From: Gentiana macrophylla
Taxonomy: Eukaryota; Streptophyta; Magnoliopsida; Gentianales; Gentianaceae
Reading direction: 5' to 3'
DNA length: 64,000 bases
Assembly (NCBI GenBank): GCA_026214975.1
Contig: CM047805.1
Span: forward strand, 185,071,333 to 185,135,332
Shown here in pieces: positions 47,801-63,100 of this stretch. The first letter of the stretch is position 1. Each line of letters begins with the position of its first letter. The position numbers and the translations under genes were made by a program. The notes beneath the pieces were generated by a model, which did no database searches, was not told the DNA's origin, and saw only the letters and a list, made by a program, of their open reading frames with translations.

Positions 47801-50800
47801 TAAAGGGAAAACACAAATTTCCGCGATGTCCACTCATATCGAGAAAAACTTTTTTCTTCAAGGACAACTCGCTTACTGTGAGAAAAACACGAATTTGAAC
47901 TCATATTATGAAGAAAAACATGAATTCGAACTCATACTAAAGATAAAACACAAATTTCTACTCATTATAAAGGGAAACACAAATTTCCGCGATGTCCACT
48001 GCTATCGAGAAAAACTTTTTTTCTTCAAGGACAACTCATACTGCAGAGAAAAACACGAATTTGAACTCATTAATATGAAGAAAACATGAATTCGAACTCA
48101 TACTAAAGATAAAACACAAATTTCTACTCATATAAAGGGAAAACACAAATTTCCGGCGATGTCCACTCAAGTATCGTGAAAAAACCTTTTTTCTTCAAGG
48201 ACAACTCTGCTACTGAGAAAAAAAACACGAATTTGAACTCGTTAATATAATATGAGAAAACATGAATTCATGAACTCATACTAAAGATAAAAAACAAATT
48301 TTTCTACTCATATAAAGGAAAACACAAATTTCCGCGCGATGTCCACTCATATCGTGAGAAAAACCTTTTTTTTCTTCAAGGACAACTCGTTACTGTGAGA
48401 AAAACACAATTTGAATTTGAACTCATGAATTCAACTCGCTATGAAAAAAAACATGAATTTCAACTCGTACTAAAAATAAAATTTCCGGCAATTTCTACTC
48501 AAGTATAAAAAAAAAAAAGGACAAATTTCTACTGTGATGTCCACTCAACTATCGTAGAAAAACACAAATTTCTTCTTCAAGGACAACTCACACTGAGAAA
48601 AACACTCAAATTTGAACTCATTTTTATGAAGAAAACAACTGAATTCGAATTCAACTCAAAAAGATAAAACATGAATTTCTACTCATATAAAGATAAAACA
48701 CAAATTTCTACTCATATAAAAGGGAAAACACAAATCCACGCGATGTCCACTATCATATCGAAAAAACCTTTTTTTCTTCAAGGACAACTCGCTACTGTGA
48801 GAAAAACACGAATTTGAACTCGTTAATATGAAGAAACATGAATTCGAACTCATACACAAAGATAAAACACAAATTTCTACTCACTATCGTAAAAGGGAAA
48901 ACACAAATTTCCGAAAACGATGTCCACTCACTATCGTGAGAAAAACCTTTTTTCAAGAAAACCAAGGACAACTCGTTACTGAGAGAAAAACACGAATTTG
49001 AACTCAAATATATGAAGAAAACATGAATTCGAACTCATACCAAAGATAAAACACAAATTTCTACTCTATAAAGGGAAAACACAAATTTCCGGCGATGTCC
49101 ACTCATATCGTGAGAAAAACCTTTTTTTCTTCAAGGACAACTCGCTACTGAGAAAACACGAATTTGAACTCGTTAATATGAAGAAAACATGAATTCGAAC
49201 TCATACTACAAAGATAAAACACAAATTTCTACTCATATAAAGGGAAAACACAAATTTCCGCGATGTCCACTGCTATCGTATCGAAAAAAAAATTTTTTCT
49301 TCAAGGACAACTCATTACTGAGAAAAACACGAATTTGAACTCATTAATATGAAGAAAACATGAATTCGAACTCATACTACTAAAGATAAAACACAAATTT
49401 CTACTCATATAAAGGGAAAACACAAATTTCCGGCGATGTCCACTGCTATCGTATCGAGAAAAACCTTTTTTCTTCAAGGACAACTCACTACTGAGAAAAA
49501 AACGAATTTGAACTCGTTAATATGAAGAAAACATGAATTCGAACTCATACTAAAGATAAAACACAAATTTCTACTCATATAAAGGAAAAACACAAATTTC
49601 CGCGCGATGTCCACTGCTATCGTGAGAAAACCTTTTTTTTCTTCAAAAGGACAACTCGTTACTGAGAGAAAAACACGAATTTGAACTCGTTAATATGAAG
49701 AAAACATGAATTCGAACTCATACTTTTTCAAAGATAAAACACAAATTTCTACTCATTATAAAGGGAAAACACAAATTTCCGGCGATGTCCACTGCTATCG
49801 TAGAAAAACCTTTTTTTTTTTCAAGGACAACTCGTTACTGTGAGAAAAAACACGAATTTGAACTCGTTAATATGAAGAAAACATGAATTCAAACTCATAC
49901 TAAAGATAAAACACAAATTTCTACTCAAGTATATAAAGGAAAACACAAATTTCCGCGATGTCCACTCGCTATCGTGAGAAAAACCTTTTTTTTCAAGGAC
50001 AACTCTGCTACTGTGAGAAAAACACGAATTTGAACTCGTTAATATGAAGAAAACATGAATTCGAACTCATACTACCAAAGATAAAACACAAATTTCTACT
50101 CAAATTATAAAGGAAAACACAAATTTCCGCGCGATGTCCACTCATCGTCGAAAAAACCTTTTTTCTTCAAGGACAACTCGTTACTGAGAAAAACACAACT
50201 CGCTACTCAGAAAAACACAAAATTGAACTCATTAATATGAAGAAAACATGAATTCGAACTCATACTAAAAGATAAAACACAAATTTCTACTCATATATAA
50301 AGGGAAAACACAAATTTCCGCGATGTCCACTCATATCGTGAAAAACCTTTTTTTTTCTTCAAGGACAACTCTGCTACTGTGAGAAAAACACTGAATTTGA
50401 ACTCGTTAATATGAAGAAAACATGAATTCGAACTCATTACCAAAGATAAAACACAAATTTCTACTCATATATAAAGGGAAAACACAAATTTCCGCGATGT
50501 CCACTGTCGTGAGAAAAAAACCTTTTTTCTTCAAAGACAACTCGCTACTGAGAAAAACACACGAATTTGAACTCGTTAATATGAAGAAAAACATGAATTC
50601 AACTCATGAATTCAAACTAAAAGATAAAACACAAATTTCTACTCATATAAAGGAAAACACAAATTTCCGCGATGTCCACTCAAGTATCGAGAAAAAAACT
50701 TTTTTTTCAAGGACAACTCTGCTACTGAGAGAAAAACACGAATTTGAACTCGTTAATATGAAGAAAACATGAATTCGAACTCATACTAAAGATAAAACAC

Positions 50801-53800
50801 AAATTTCTACTCTATAAAGGGAAAACACAAATTTCCGCGATGTCCACTCAAGTATCGTGAGAAAAACCTTTTTTCTTCAAGGACAACTCGCTACTGAGAA
50901 AAAACACGAATTTGAACTCGTTAATATGAAGAAAACATGAATTCGAACTCATTACTAAAGATAAAACACAAATTTCTACTCAAGTATAAAGGGAAAACAC
51001 AAATTTCCGCGATGTCCACTCACTATCGTGAGAAAAACCTTTTTTCTTCAAGACAACTCTGCTACTGAGAAAAACACGAATTTGAACTCAAGAATATGAA
51101 GAAAACATGAATTCGAACTCATACCAAAGATAAAACACAAATTTCTACTCATAAAGGGAAAACACAAATTTCCGCGATGTCCACTCAACTCGTATCGTGA
51201 GAAAAACCTTTTTTTCTTCAAGGACAACTCGCTACTGAGAAAAACACGAATTTGAACTCGTTAAAAACACATTGAAGAAAAGAAAACATGAATTCGAACT
51301 CATACTAAAGATAAAACACAAATTTCTACTCGCTATAAAGGGAAAACACAAATTTCCGCGATGTCCACTTTTTTCTTCAAGGACATCGTACCAGAGAAAA
51401 CCTTTTTTCTTCAAGGACAACTCACTACTGAGAAAAACACGAATTTGAACTCGCAAGAAACTATGAAGAAAAAATGAATTCGAACTCAATTACTCAAAGA
51501 TAAAAACACAAATTTCTACTCATATAAAGGGGAAAACACAAATTTCCGCGATGTCCACTCAAGCTATCGAGAAAAACCTTTTTTTTTCAAGGACAACTCT
51601 ACTACTGAGAAAAAACACGAATTTGAACTCATTAATATGAAGAAAACATGAATTCGAACTCATACTAAAGATAAAACACAAATTTCTACTCAAGTATAAA
51701 GGGAAAACACAAATTTCCGCGATGTCCACTCATCGTGAGAAAAAACTTTTTTCTTCAAGGACAACTCACTACTGTGAGAAAAACACGAATTTGAACTCGT
51801 TAATATGAAGAAAACATGAATTCGAACTCATACTAAAGATAAAACACAAATTTCTACTCATATAAAAGGGGAAACACAAATTTCCGGCGATGTCCACTCA
51901 TTATCGAGAAAAAACTTTTTTTTCAAGGACAACTCGCTACTGAGAGAAAAACACGAATTTGAACTCGTTAATATGAAGAAAACATGAATTCGAACTCAAA
52001 TTACTAAAGATAAAACACAAATTTCTACTCACTATAAAAGGAAAAACACAAATTTCCGAAGATGTCCACTCAAGTATCGAGAGAAAACCTTTTTTCTTCA
52101 AGGACAACTCTGCTACTGTGAGAAAAAACACGAATTTGAACTCGCATAATATGAAGAAAACATGAATTGAATTCAACTCATACTAAAGATAAAACACAAA
52201 TTTCTACTCATATAAAGGGAAAACACAAATTTCCGCGATGTCCACTCACTATCGTGAGAAAAACCTTTTTTCTTCAAGGACAACTCTCTACACTGAGAAA
52301 AAACACGAATTTGAACTCATAATATGAAGAAAACATGAATTCGAACTCATACCAAAGATAAAACACAAATTTCTACTCATATAAAAGGGAAAACACAAAT
52401 TTCCGCGATGTCCACTCATATCGAGAAAAAAACTTTTTTTCTTCAAGGACAACTCACTACTGTGAGAAAAACACGAATTTGAACTCGTTAATATGAAGAA
52501 AAAAAAATTTCCATGAATTCAACTCATACTAAAGATAAAACACAAATTTCTACTCATATAAAGGGAAAAAAACACAAATTTCCGCGCGATGTCCACTCAT
52601 ATCGTATCGAAAAACCTTTTTTTCTTCAAGGACAACTCGCTACTGTGAGAAAAACACGAATTTGAACTCGTTAATATGAAGAAAACATGAATTCAACTCA
52701 TACTAAAGATAAAACACAAATTTCTACTCATATAAAGGGAAAACAAAAATTCCGCGATGTCCACTCAAGTATCGTGAGAAAAACCTTTTTTCTTCAAGGA
52801 CAACTCGTTACTGTGAGAAAAACACGAATTTGAACTCGTTAATATGAAGAAAACATGAATTCAACTCTCGCTACTAAAGATAAAACACAAATTTCTACTC
52901 AAGTTATAAAGGGAAAACACAAATTTCCGCGCGATCCACTCATATCGAGAAAAAACCTTTTTTCAAGGACAACTCTTACCAGAGAAAAAACGAATTTGAA
53001 CTCATTAATATGAAGAAAACATGAATTCGAACTCATACTAAAGATAAAACACAAATTTCTACTCATATAAAGGGGAAAACACAAATTTCCGCGATGTCCA
53101 CTCAAGTATCGAGAAAAAACTTTTTTCTTCAAGGACAACTCTCGTTGCTACTCGAGAAAAACACGAATTTGAACTCGCAATATGAAGAAAACATGAATTC
53201 GAACTCATAAAAAGATAAAACACAAATTTCTACTCATATAAAGGGAAAACACAAATTTCCGCGATGTCCACTCATTTCTATCGTGAAAAAAAAAACTTTT
53301 TTCTTCAAGGACAACTTTTTTCATTACAACTCAGAGAAAAACACGAATTTGAACTCGTTAATATGAAGAAAACATGAATTCGAAACTCATACTAAAGATA
53401 AAACACAAATTTCTACTCGCTATAAAGGGAAAACACAAATTTCCGCGCGATGTCCACTCATATCGAGAAAAAAACTTTTTTCTTCAAGGACAACTCTGCT
53501 ACTGAGAAAAAACACGAATTTGAACTCGTTAATATGAAGAAAACATGAATTCGAACTCATACTAAAGATAAAACACAAATTTCTACTCATATAAAGGGAA
53601 AACACAAATTTCCGCGCGATGTCCACTCAAGTATCGTGAGAAAAACCTTTTTTCTTCAAGGACAACTCTGCTACAACTGTACTGAGAAAAACACGAATTT
53701 GAACTCGTTAATATGAAGAAAACATGAATTCGAACTCATACTAAAGATAAAACACAAATTTCTACTCATTATAAAGGAAAAACACAAATTTCCGCGATGT

Positions 53801-56800
53801 CCACTCATATCGTGAGAAAAACCTTTTTTCTTCAAGGACAACTCGTTACTGTGAGAAAAACACGAATTTGAACTCGTTAATATATGAAGAAAACATGAAT
53901 TCAACTCATACCAAAGATAAAACACAAATTTCTACTCATATAAAGGGAAAACACAAATTTCCGCGATGTCCACTCTATATCGAGAAAAACCTTTTTTCTT
54001 CAAGGACAACTCGCTACTGAGAGAAAAACACGAATTTGAACTCGTTAATATGAAGAAAACATGAATTCGAACTCATACCAAAGATAAAACACAAATTTCT
54101 ACTCGCTATAAAGGGAAAACACAAATTTCCGCGATGTCCACTCTATATCGTGAGAAAAACCTTTTTTCTTCAAGGACAACTCTACTACTGTGAGAAAAAC
54201 ACGAATTTGAACTCGAAGAAATATGAAGAAAACATGAATTCAACTCATACTACAAAGATAAAACACAAATTTCTACTCGCACATAAAGGAAAAAACACAA
54301 AATTTCCGGCGAAACACAAATTTCCGGCGTGTCCACTGCTATCGAGAAAAAACTTTTTTCTTCAAGGACAACTCGCTACTACTGAGAGAAAAACACGAAT
54401 TTGAACTCGTTAATATGAAGAAAACATGAATTCGAACTCATACTAAAGATAAAACACAAATTTCTACTCATATATAAAGGGAAACACAAATTTCCGCGAT
54501 GTCCACTCATATCGAGAGAAAAACCTTTTTTCTTCAAGGACAACTCTGCTACTGAGAAAAACACGAATTTGAACTCAAGTAATATGAAGAAAACATGAAT
54601 TCGAACTCATACTAAAGATAAAACACAAATTTCTACTCTATAAAGGGAAAACACAAATTTCCGCGATGTCCACTCATATCGAGAAAAAACCTTTTTTTTT
54701 CAAGGACAACTCACAGAGCTACTGAGAAAAAACACGAATTTGAACTCGTTAATATGAAGAAAAAATGAATTCGAACTCAACAACTACTAAAGATAAAACA
54801 CAAATTTCTACTCAACTATAAAGGGGAAAAATTTCACAAATTTCCAAATTTCCGATGTGTCCACTGCTATCGAGAAAAACCTTTTTTCTTCAAGGACAAC
54901 TCGTTACTGTGAGAAAAACACGAATTTGAACTCAAGTAATATGAAGAAAAATATGAATTCGAACTCATACTAAAGATAAAACACAAATTTCTACTCATAT
55001 AAAGGGAAAACACAAATTTCCGCGATGTCCACTGCTATCGAGAAAAACCTTTTTTTCTTCAAGGACAACTCTTACTGAGAAAAACACGAATTTGAACTCA
55101 AGTTAATATGAAGAAAAAATTTCATGAATTCGAACTCAATTACAAAAGATAAAACACAAATTTCTACTCAAGTATAAAGGAAAACACAAATTTCCGCGAT
55201 GTCCACTCATATCGAGAAAAACCTTTTTTCTTCAAGGACAACTCACTACTGAGAAAAACACGAATTTGAACTCGCATATAATATGAAGAAAACATGAATT
55301 CGAACTCATACTAAAGATAAAACACAAATTTCTACTCATATATAAAGGGAAAACACAAATTTCCGCGATGTCCACTCAAGCTATCGAGAAAAAAAACCTT
55401 TTTCTTCAAGGACAACTCGTTACTGAGAAAAACACGAATTTGAACTCGTTAATATGAAGAAAACATGAATTCGAACTCATACTAAAGATAAAACACAAAT
55501 TTCTACTCATATAAAAAGGAAAACACAAATTTCCGGCGATGTCCACTCAAGTATCGTGAGAAAAACCTTTTTTTCTTCAAGGACAACTCTGCTACTGTGA
55601 GAAAAACACGAATTTGAACTCGTTAATATGAAGAAAACATGAATTCGAACTCGTTACTAAAGATAAAACACAAATTTCTACTCAAGTATAAAGGAAAAAC
55701 ACAAATTTCCGCGATGTCCACTCATATCGAGAAAAACCTTTTTTTCTTCAAGGACAACTCGCTACTCGTGAGAAAAAACATTTGAATTTGAACTCGTTAA
55801 TATGAAGAAAACATGAATTCGAACTCAACTAAAGATAAAACACAAATTTCTACTCAAGTAAAAAAACATGGAAAACACAAATTTCCGCGGAAAACACAAT
55901 TTCCACTCCACTCTATCGTGAGAAAAACTTTTTTTTCAAGGACAACTCACTACCAGAGAAAAAAACACGAATTTGAACTCATTAATATGAAGAAAATGAA
56001 TGAATTCAACTCAAATACTAAAGATAAACACAAATTTCTACTCAAGTAAAAGGAAAACACAAATTTCCGCGATGTCCACTGCTATCGTGAGAAAAACCTT
56101 TTTTCTTTCTTCAAGGACAACTCACTACAACTGAGAAAAAAACACGAATTTGAACTCAAGTAATATGAAGAAAACATGAATTCAAACTCATACTAAAGAT
56201 AAAACACAAATTTCTACTCATATAAAGGAAAACACAAATTTCCGGCGATGTCCACTCATATCGTGAGAAAAACCTTTTTTTTCTTCAAGGACAACTCGCT
56301 ACTGAGAGAAAACACACGAATTTGAACTCGTTAATATGAAGAAAACATGAATTCGAACTCGTACTAAAGATAAAACACAAATTTCTACTCAAGTATAAAG
56401 GGAAAACACAAATTTCCGCGATGTCCACTCATATCGTGAGAAAAACCTTTTTTCTTCAAGGACAACTCTACTAGAACTGAGAAAAAACACGAATTTGAAC
56501 TCATTAATATGAAGAAAAAAATGAATTCGAACTCACTACTAAAGATAAAACACAAATTTCTACTCATATATAAAGGGAAAACACAAATTTCCGGCGATGT
56601 CCACTGCTATCGAGAAAAAAACTTTTTTTTCAAGGACAACTCACTACTGAGAGAAAAACACGAATTTGAACTCGCAATATGAAGAAAACATGAATTCAAC
56701 TCGCTACCAAAGATAAAACACAAATTTCTACTCATATAAAGGGAAAACACAAATTTCCGCGATGTCCACTCGTATCGTGAGAAAAAACCTTTTTTCTTCA

Positions 56801-59800
56801 AGGACAACTCGCTACTGAGAGAAAAACACGAATTTGAACTCAAGTAATATGAAGAAAACATGAATTCGAACTCATACTAAAGATAAAACACAAATTTCTA
56901 CTCATATAAAGGGGAAACACAAATTTCCGGCGATGTCCACTCATATCGTGAAAAAAACCTTTTTTTCAAGGACAACTCACACTGAGAGAAAACACGAATT
57001 TGAACTCGTTAATATGAAGAAAACATGAATTCGAACTCATACTAAAAATATAAAACACAAATTTCTACTCATATATAAAGGGAAAACACAAATTTCCGCG
57101 ATGTCCACTGCTATCGTGAGAAAAAACTTTTTTCTTCAAGGACAACTCGTTACCAGAGAAAAACACGAATTTGAACTCGTTAATATGAAGAAAACATGAA
57201 TTCAAACTCATACTAAAGATAAAACACAAATTTCTACTCATATAAAGGGAAAACACAAATTTCCGCGATGTCCACTGCTATCGAGAAAAACCTTTTTTTT
57301 CTTCAAGGACAACTCGCTACTGAGAAAAACACGAATTTGAACTCAAGAATTTGAACTCAATATGAAGAAAACATGAATTCGAACTCATACTAAAGATAAA
57401 ACACAAATTTCTACTCATATAAAAGGGAAACACAAATTTCCGCGATGTCCACTCAAGTATCGTGAGAAAAACCTTTTTTCTTCAAGGACAACTCACTACA
57501 GAGAAAAACACGAATTTGAACTCGTTAATATGAAGAAAACATGAATTCGAACTCATACTAAAAAGATAAAACACAAATTTCTACTCATATAAAGGGAAAA
57601 CACAAATTTCCGCGATGTCCACTCATATCGTGAGAAAAACCTTTTTTTTCTTCAAGACAACTCTTCAAGACAACTACTGTACTGAAAAAACACGAATTTG
57701 AACTCAAGTAATATGAAGAAAACATGAATTCAAACTCATACTAAAGATAAAACACAAATTTCTACTCAAGTATAAAGGAAAACACAAATTTTCCGCGATG
57801 TCCACTCACTATCGTGAGAAAAACCTTTTTTTCTTCAAGGACAACTCTGCTACTGAGAAAACACGAATTTGAACTCAATATGAAGAAAAAAATGAATTCG
57901 AACTCATACTAAAGATAAAACACAAATTTCTACTCATATAAAGGGAAAACACAAATTTCCGCGATGTCCACTCATATCGTGAAAAAACCTTTTTTCTTCA
58001 AGGACAACTCTGCTACTGTAGAGAAAAAACACGAATTTGAACTCGTTAATATGAAGAAAACATGAATTCGACTCATACCAAAGATAAAACACAAATTTCT
58101 ACTCGTATAAAGGGAAAAACACAAATTTCCGCGATGTCCACTCAAGTATCGTGAGAAAAACTTTTTTCTTCAAGGACAACTCGCTACTGTGAAAAACACG
58201 AATTTGAACTCGTTAATATGAAGAAAACATGAATTCAAACTCATACTAAAGATAAAACACAAATTTCTACTCATATAAAGGGAAAACACAAATTTCCGCG
58301 ATGTCCACTGCTATCGTGAAAAAAACTTTTTTCTTCAAGGACAACTCGTTACTGAGAAAAAAACAATTTGAACTCGTTAATATGAAGAAAACATGAATTC
58401 GAACTCATACCAAAGATAAAACACAAATTTCTACTCAAATATATAAAGGAAAACACAAATTTCCGCGATGTCCACTCATATCGTGAGAAAAACCTTTTTT
58501 TTTCAAGGACAACTCTGCTACTGAGAGAAAACACGAATTTGAACTCATTAATATGAAAGAAACATGAATTTCGAACTCGTACTAAAGATAAAACACAAAT
58601 TTCTACTCATATAAAGGGAAAACACAAATTTCCGGCGATGTCCACTCATATCGTGAGAAAAAACCTTTTTTCTTCAAGGACAACTCGTTACTGAGAGAAA
58701 AACACGAATTTGAACTCGTTAATATGAAGAAAAAATGAATTCGAACTCATACCAAAGATAAAACACAAATTTCTACTCAAATTTCTATATATAAAGGAAA
58801 ACACAAATTTCCGCGATGTCCACTCAAGTATCGAGAAAAAACCTTTTTTTTCAAGGACAACTCTGCTACTGTGAAAAACACGAATTTGAACTCATTAATA
58901 TGAAGAAAACATGAATTCAAACTCATACCAAAGATAAAACACAAATTTCTACTCATATAAAGGGAAAACACAAATTTCCGCGATGTCCACTCATATCGAT
59001 CGTGAGAAAAAACCTTTTTTCTTCAAGGACAACTCATTACTGTGAGAAAAAAACGAATTTGAACTCGTTAATATGAAGAAAACATGAATTCAAACTCATA
59101 CTAAAGATAAAACACAAATTTCTACTCATATAAAAAGGAAAACACAAATTTCCGCGCGATGTCCACTCTATCGTGAGAAAAACTTTTTTCTTCAAGGACA
59201 ACTCATACCAGAGAGAAAAAAAAACGAATTTGAACTCATGAGAATATGAAGAAAACATGAATTCGAACTCATACTAAAGATAAAACACAAATTTCTACTC
59301 ATATAAAGGGAAAACACAAATTTCCGCGATGTCCACTCATTATCGTGAAAAAAACTTTTTTTCTTCAAGGACAACTCGCTACTGAGAAAAAACGAATTTG
59401 AACTCATTAATATGAAGAAAACATGAATTCGAACTCATACTACTAAAGATAAAACACAAATTTCTACTCGCTATAAAGGGAAAACACAAATTTCCGCGAT
59501 GTCCACTCAAGTATCGTGAGAAAAACCTTTTTTTCTTCAAGGACAACTCGCTACTGAGAAAAACACGAATTTGAACTCATTAATATGAAGAAAAATATGA
59601 ATTCGAACTCAACTACTAAAGATAAAACACAAATTTCTACTCATATAAAGGGAAAACACAAATTTCCGGCGATGTCCACTCATATCGTGAGAAAAACCTT
59701 TTTTTTCTTCAAGGACAACTCGCTACTGAGAGAAAACACGAATTTGAACTCAAGTAATATGAAGAAAACATGAATTCGAACTCATACTAAAGATAAAACA

Positions 59801-62189
59801 CAAATTTCTACTCATATAAAGGGAAAACACAAATTTCCGGCGATGTCCACTCATATCGTGAGAAAAACCTTTTTTTTTTCAAGGACAACTCTGCTACTGA
59901 GAAAACACACGAATTTGAACTCATTAATATGAAGAAAACATGAATTCGAACTCATACCAAAGATAAAACACAAATTTCTACTGCTATAAAGGGAAAACAC
60001 AAATTTCCGCGATGTCCACTCTATCGTCGAAAAAACCTTTTTTCTTCAAGGACAACTCGCTACTGAGAAAAACACGATTTGAACTCATTAATATGAAGAA
60101 AAACATGAATTCGAACTCATTACTAAAGATAAAACACAAATTTCTACTCATATAAAGGAAAACACAAATTTTCCGCGATGTCCACTCATATCGTGAGAAA
60201 AACCTTTTTTCTTCAAGACACAACTCACTACTGTGAGAAAACACGAATTTGAACTCGTTAATATGAAGAAAACATGAATTCGAACTCATACTAAAGATAA
60301 AACACAAATTTCTACTCATAATAAAGGAAAACACAAATTTCCGGCGATGTCCACTGCTATCGAGAAAAACCTTTTTTTTTCAAGGACAACTCGCTACTGT
60401 GAGAAAAACACACTAATTTGAACTCGTTAATATGAAGAAAACATGAATTCGAACTCATACTAAAGATAAAACACAAATTTCTACTCATATAAAGGGAAAA
60501 CACAAATTTCCGCGATGTCCACTCATTATCGTGAAAAACTTTTTTTTCTTCAAGGACAACTCGCTACTGAGAAAAACACGAATTTGAACTCGTTAATATG
60601 AAGAAAACATGAATTCAACTCATTACTAAAGATAAAACACAAATTTCTACTCATATAAAGGGAAACACAAATTTCCGCGATGTCCACTCATATCGTGAAA
60701 AAACCTTTTTTCTTCAAGGACAACTCACTACTGAGAAAAAACACGAATTTGAACTCATAATATGAAGAAAACATGAATTCGAACTCATACTAAAGATAAA
60801 ACACAAATTTCTACTGCTATAAAGGAAAACACAAATTTCCGCGATGTCCACTCTATCGTGAAAAAACTTTTTTTCTTCAAGGACAACTCGCTACTGTGAG
60901 AAAAACACGAATTTGAACTCGTTAATATGAAGAAAACATGAATTCGAACTCATACTAAAAGATAAAACACAAATTTCTACTCATATAAAGGGAAAACACA
61001 AATTTCCGCGATGTCCACTCATATCGTGAGAAAAACCTTTTTTTTCAAGGACAACTCTTACTGTAGAGAAAAACACGAATTTGAACTCATTAATATGAAG
61101 AAAACATGAATTCAAACTCATACCAAAGATAAAACACAAATTTCTACTCATATAAAGGGAAAACACAAATTTCCGGCGATGTCCACTGCTATCGTGAGAA
61201 AAACCTTTTTTCTTCAAGGACAACTCGCTACTGTGAGAAAAACACGAATTTGAACTCGTTAATATGAAGAAAACATGAATTCGAACTCATACTAAAAGAT
61301 AAAACACAAATTTCTACTCATTATAAAGGGAAAACACAAATTTCCGCGCGATGTCCACTCATATCGTGAAAAAACCTTTTTTCTCTCAAGGACAACTCGC
61401 TACTGTGAAAAACACAACTAATTTGAACTCGTTAATATGAAGAAAACATGAATTCGAACTCATACTAAAAGATAAAACACAAATTTCTACTCAAGTATAA
61501 AGGGGAAACACAAATTTCCGCGATGTCCACTCATATCGTGAGAAAAACCTTTTTTCTTCAAGGACAACTCGCTACTGAGAAAAACACGAATTTGAACTCG
61601 TTAATATGAAGAAAACATGAATTCGAACTCATACTAAAGATAAAACACAAATTTCTACTCATATAAAGGGAAAACACAAATTTCCGCGATGTCCACTCAT
61701 ATCGTGAGAAAAACCTTTTTTCTTCAAGGACAACTCGCTACTGAGAAAAACACGAATTTGAACTCGTTAATATGAAGAAAACATGAATTCGAACTCATAC
61801 CAAAGATAAAACACAAATTTCTACTCATATAAAGGGAAAACACAAATTTCCGCGATGTCCACTCATATCGTGAGAAAAACCTTTTTTCTTCAAGGACAAC
61901 TCGCTACTGTGAGAAAACACACGAATTTGAACTCGCATAATATGAAGAAAACATGAATTCGAACTCATACTAAAGATAAAACACAAATTTCTACTCGCTA
62001 TAAAGGGAAAACACAAATTTCCGCGATGTCCACTGCTATCGTGAAAAACCTTTTTTCTTCAAGGACAACTCGCTACTGTGAGAAAAACACGAATTTGAAC
62101 TCGTTATATGAAGAAAACATGAATTCGAACTCATACTAAAGATAAAACACAAATTTCTACTCATTATAAAGGGAAAAACACAATTTCCG
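41885..62189 (+). repeat. Satellite array, right block (~170-bp monomer, about 118 copies)
   Basis: Same satellite and orientation as the left block, sampled monomer spacing 166-175 bp. It ends at AATTTCCG near 62189. Compared with the left block the copies show many small changes at the five former CGTTA positions (CATA, GCTA, CACTA, AAGTA, TGCTA) and at CAGAG (TGTGAG, TGAG), and most have GCGATG for GGCGATG. A stretch at about 48410-48760 is scrambled. Apparent minus-strand proteins across the block are translations of the repeat. There is no insertion of other DNA inside. Confidence 0.95.
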
Positions 62190-62356
62190 ACAAAACGGTG
62201 TCGTTTTGATGCACCGCACGAGGTGCGGTACATGTTTGCACTGTCGGGATCCTTTCCCGTTTTGAGACTAGCGTTGAGCCGGTGGCCACCGGACTTCCGA
62301 GGCCCGGTAAGTACATTTTAGGGATATTTATGATGTAAAAACAAATGTATTTATTA
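62190..62356. other. Satellite edge with GC-rich inverted repeat
   Basis: Just outside the array lie AAAACGGTGTCGTTTTG, then ACCGCAC and GTGCGGT around GAG (62213-62229), then GCGTTGAGCCGGTGGCCACCGG. The composition differs sharply from the AT-rich neighbours. I cannot assign it to a known element. Confidence 0.4.
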
Positions 62357-62624
62357 CTCCATCCGTTCCATAATAACTGATGCAGTTGTCAAAAACACAC
62401 ATATTAAAGAGGTGAGTTAATGCTTCAATTTGAATGACAAAATGACTAAACAACCCTTAGTGTATAATCAATACAATATTGTTTTTATTCTCTCACTGCT
62501 TAATAAATAAGGGTAATGGTAGAAAAAAAAAAACAATAAATACTGTGTTGGAAATCTAACTCCCTCGCATAAAATGGAACAAATTAATTTGACAATTATC
62601 TCAATTATTTTGGAACGGAAGGAG
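62357..62624. mobile_element. Stowaway MITE, 268 bp
   Basis: It begins CTCCATCCGTTCCATAATAA and ends in the inverse of CTCCTTCCGTTCCAAAATAA, with TA duplicated at 62355-62356 and 62625-62626. It is the same family type as 4086-4318, with similar subterminal AACTGA sequence. No coding capacity. Confidence 0.93.
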
Positions 62625-63100
62625 TAAGATATATACCATCTAATTCTTTTCACATTAATCCGAAAACGACGTAAACTGCCAATTAGATTCACATAACATA
62701 TTTTTTCAAAAAAAAGACTCACATAACATATTACTACTTTTATTTAATTTAACTTTTTTCCCCCCAAAATTTTAAGATGGCTTGAGACACCCCTAATGAC
62801 AACATAGATATGCCCACCCTACCTACATATACCCTCATAATAGGATGACATAATGGTGAATTGTATTACTTTTATAAAAAAAAATTACTCTTTCATCGGT
62901 ATACCTCAATACAAGACATAATGCATTCTTTTTTCAGAGAAACAATCAAAAGTCCATTTTTCAATACAAAATGAATAAAAATGACGCACTTTTTCTTTTA
63001 GTTGTAAAAAGAACAAAAAAATTCAGACGGACAAAAATACCCTTAATATACAAAGACACGAGCGTGTCCCAGGCTTCCAGCAAGTCAATTTTTGTTTTCA
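62625..63100. other. AT-rich spacer
   Basis: I see no gene, terminal repeats or tandem structure in this stretch beyond simple A and T runs. Confidence 0.5.

Noticed and set aside
41885..62189. Dozens of 60-138 codon minus-strand frames (SRNLCFIFSMSSNSCFL type) across the right array
   Set aside because: They are translations of the satellite monomer, repeat with its period and lie in noncoding tandem DNA.
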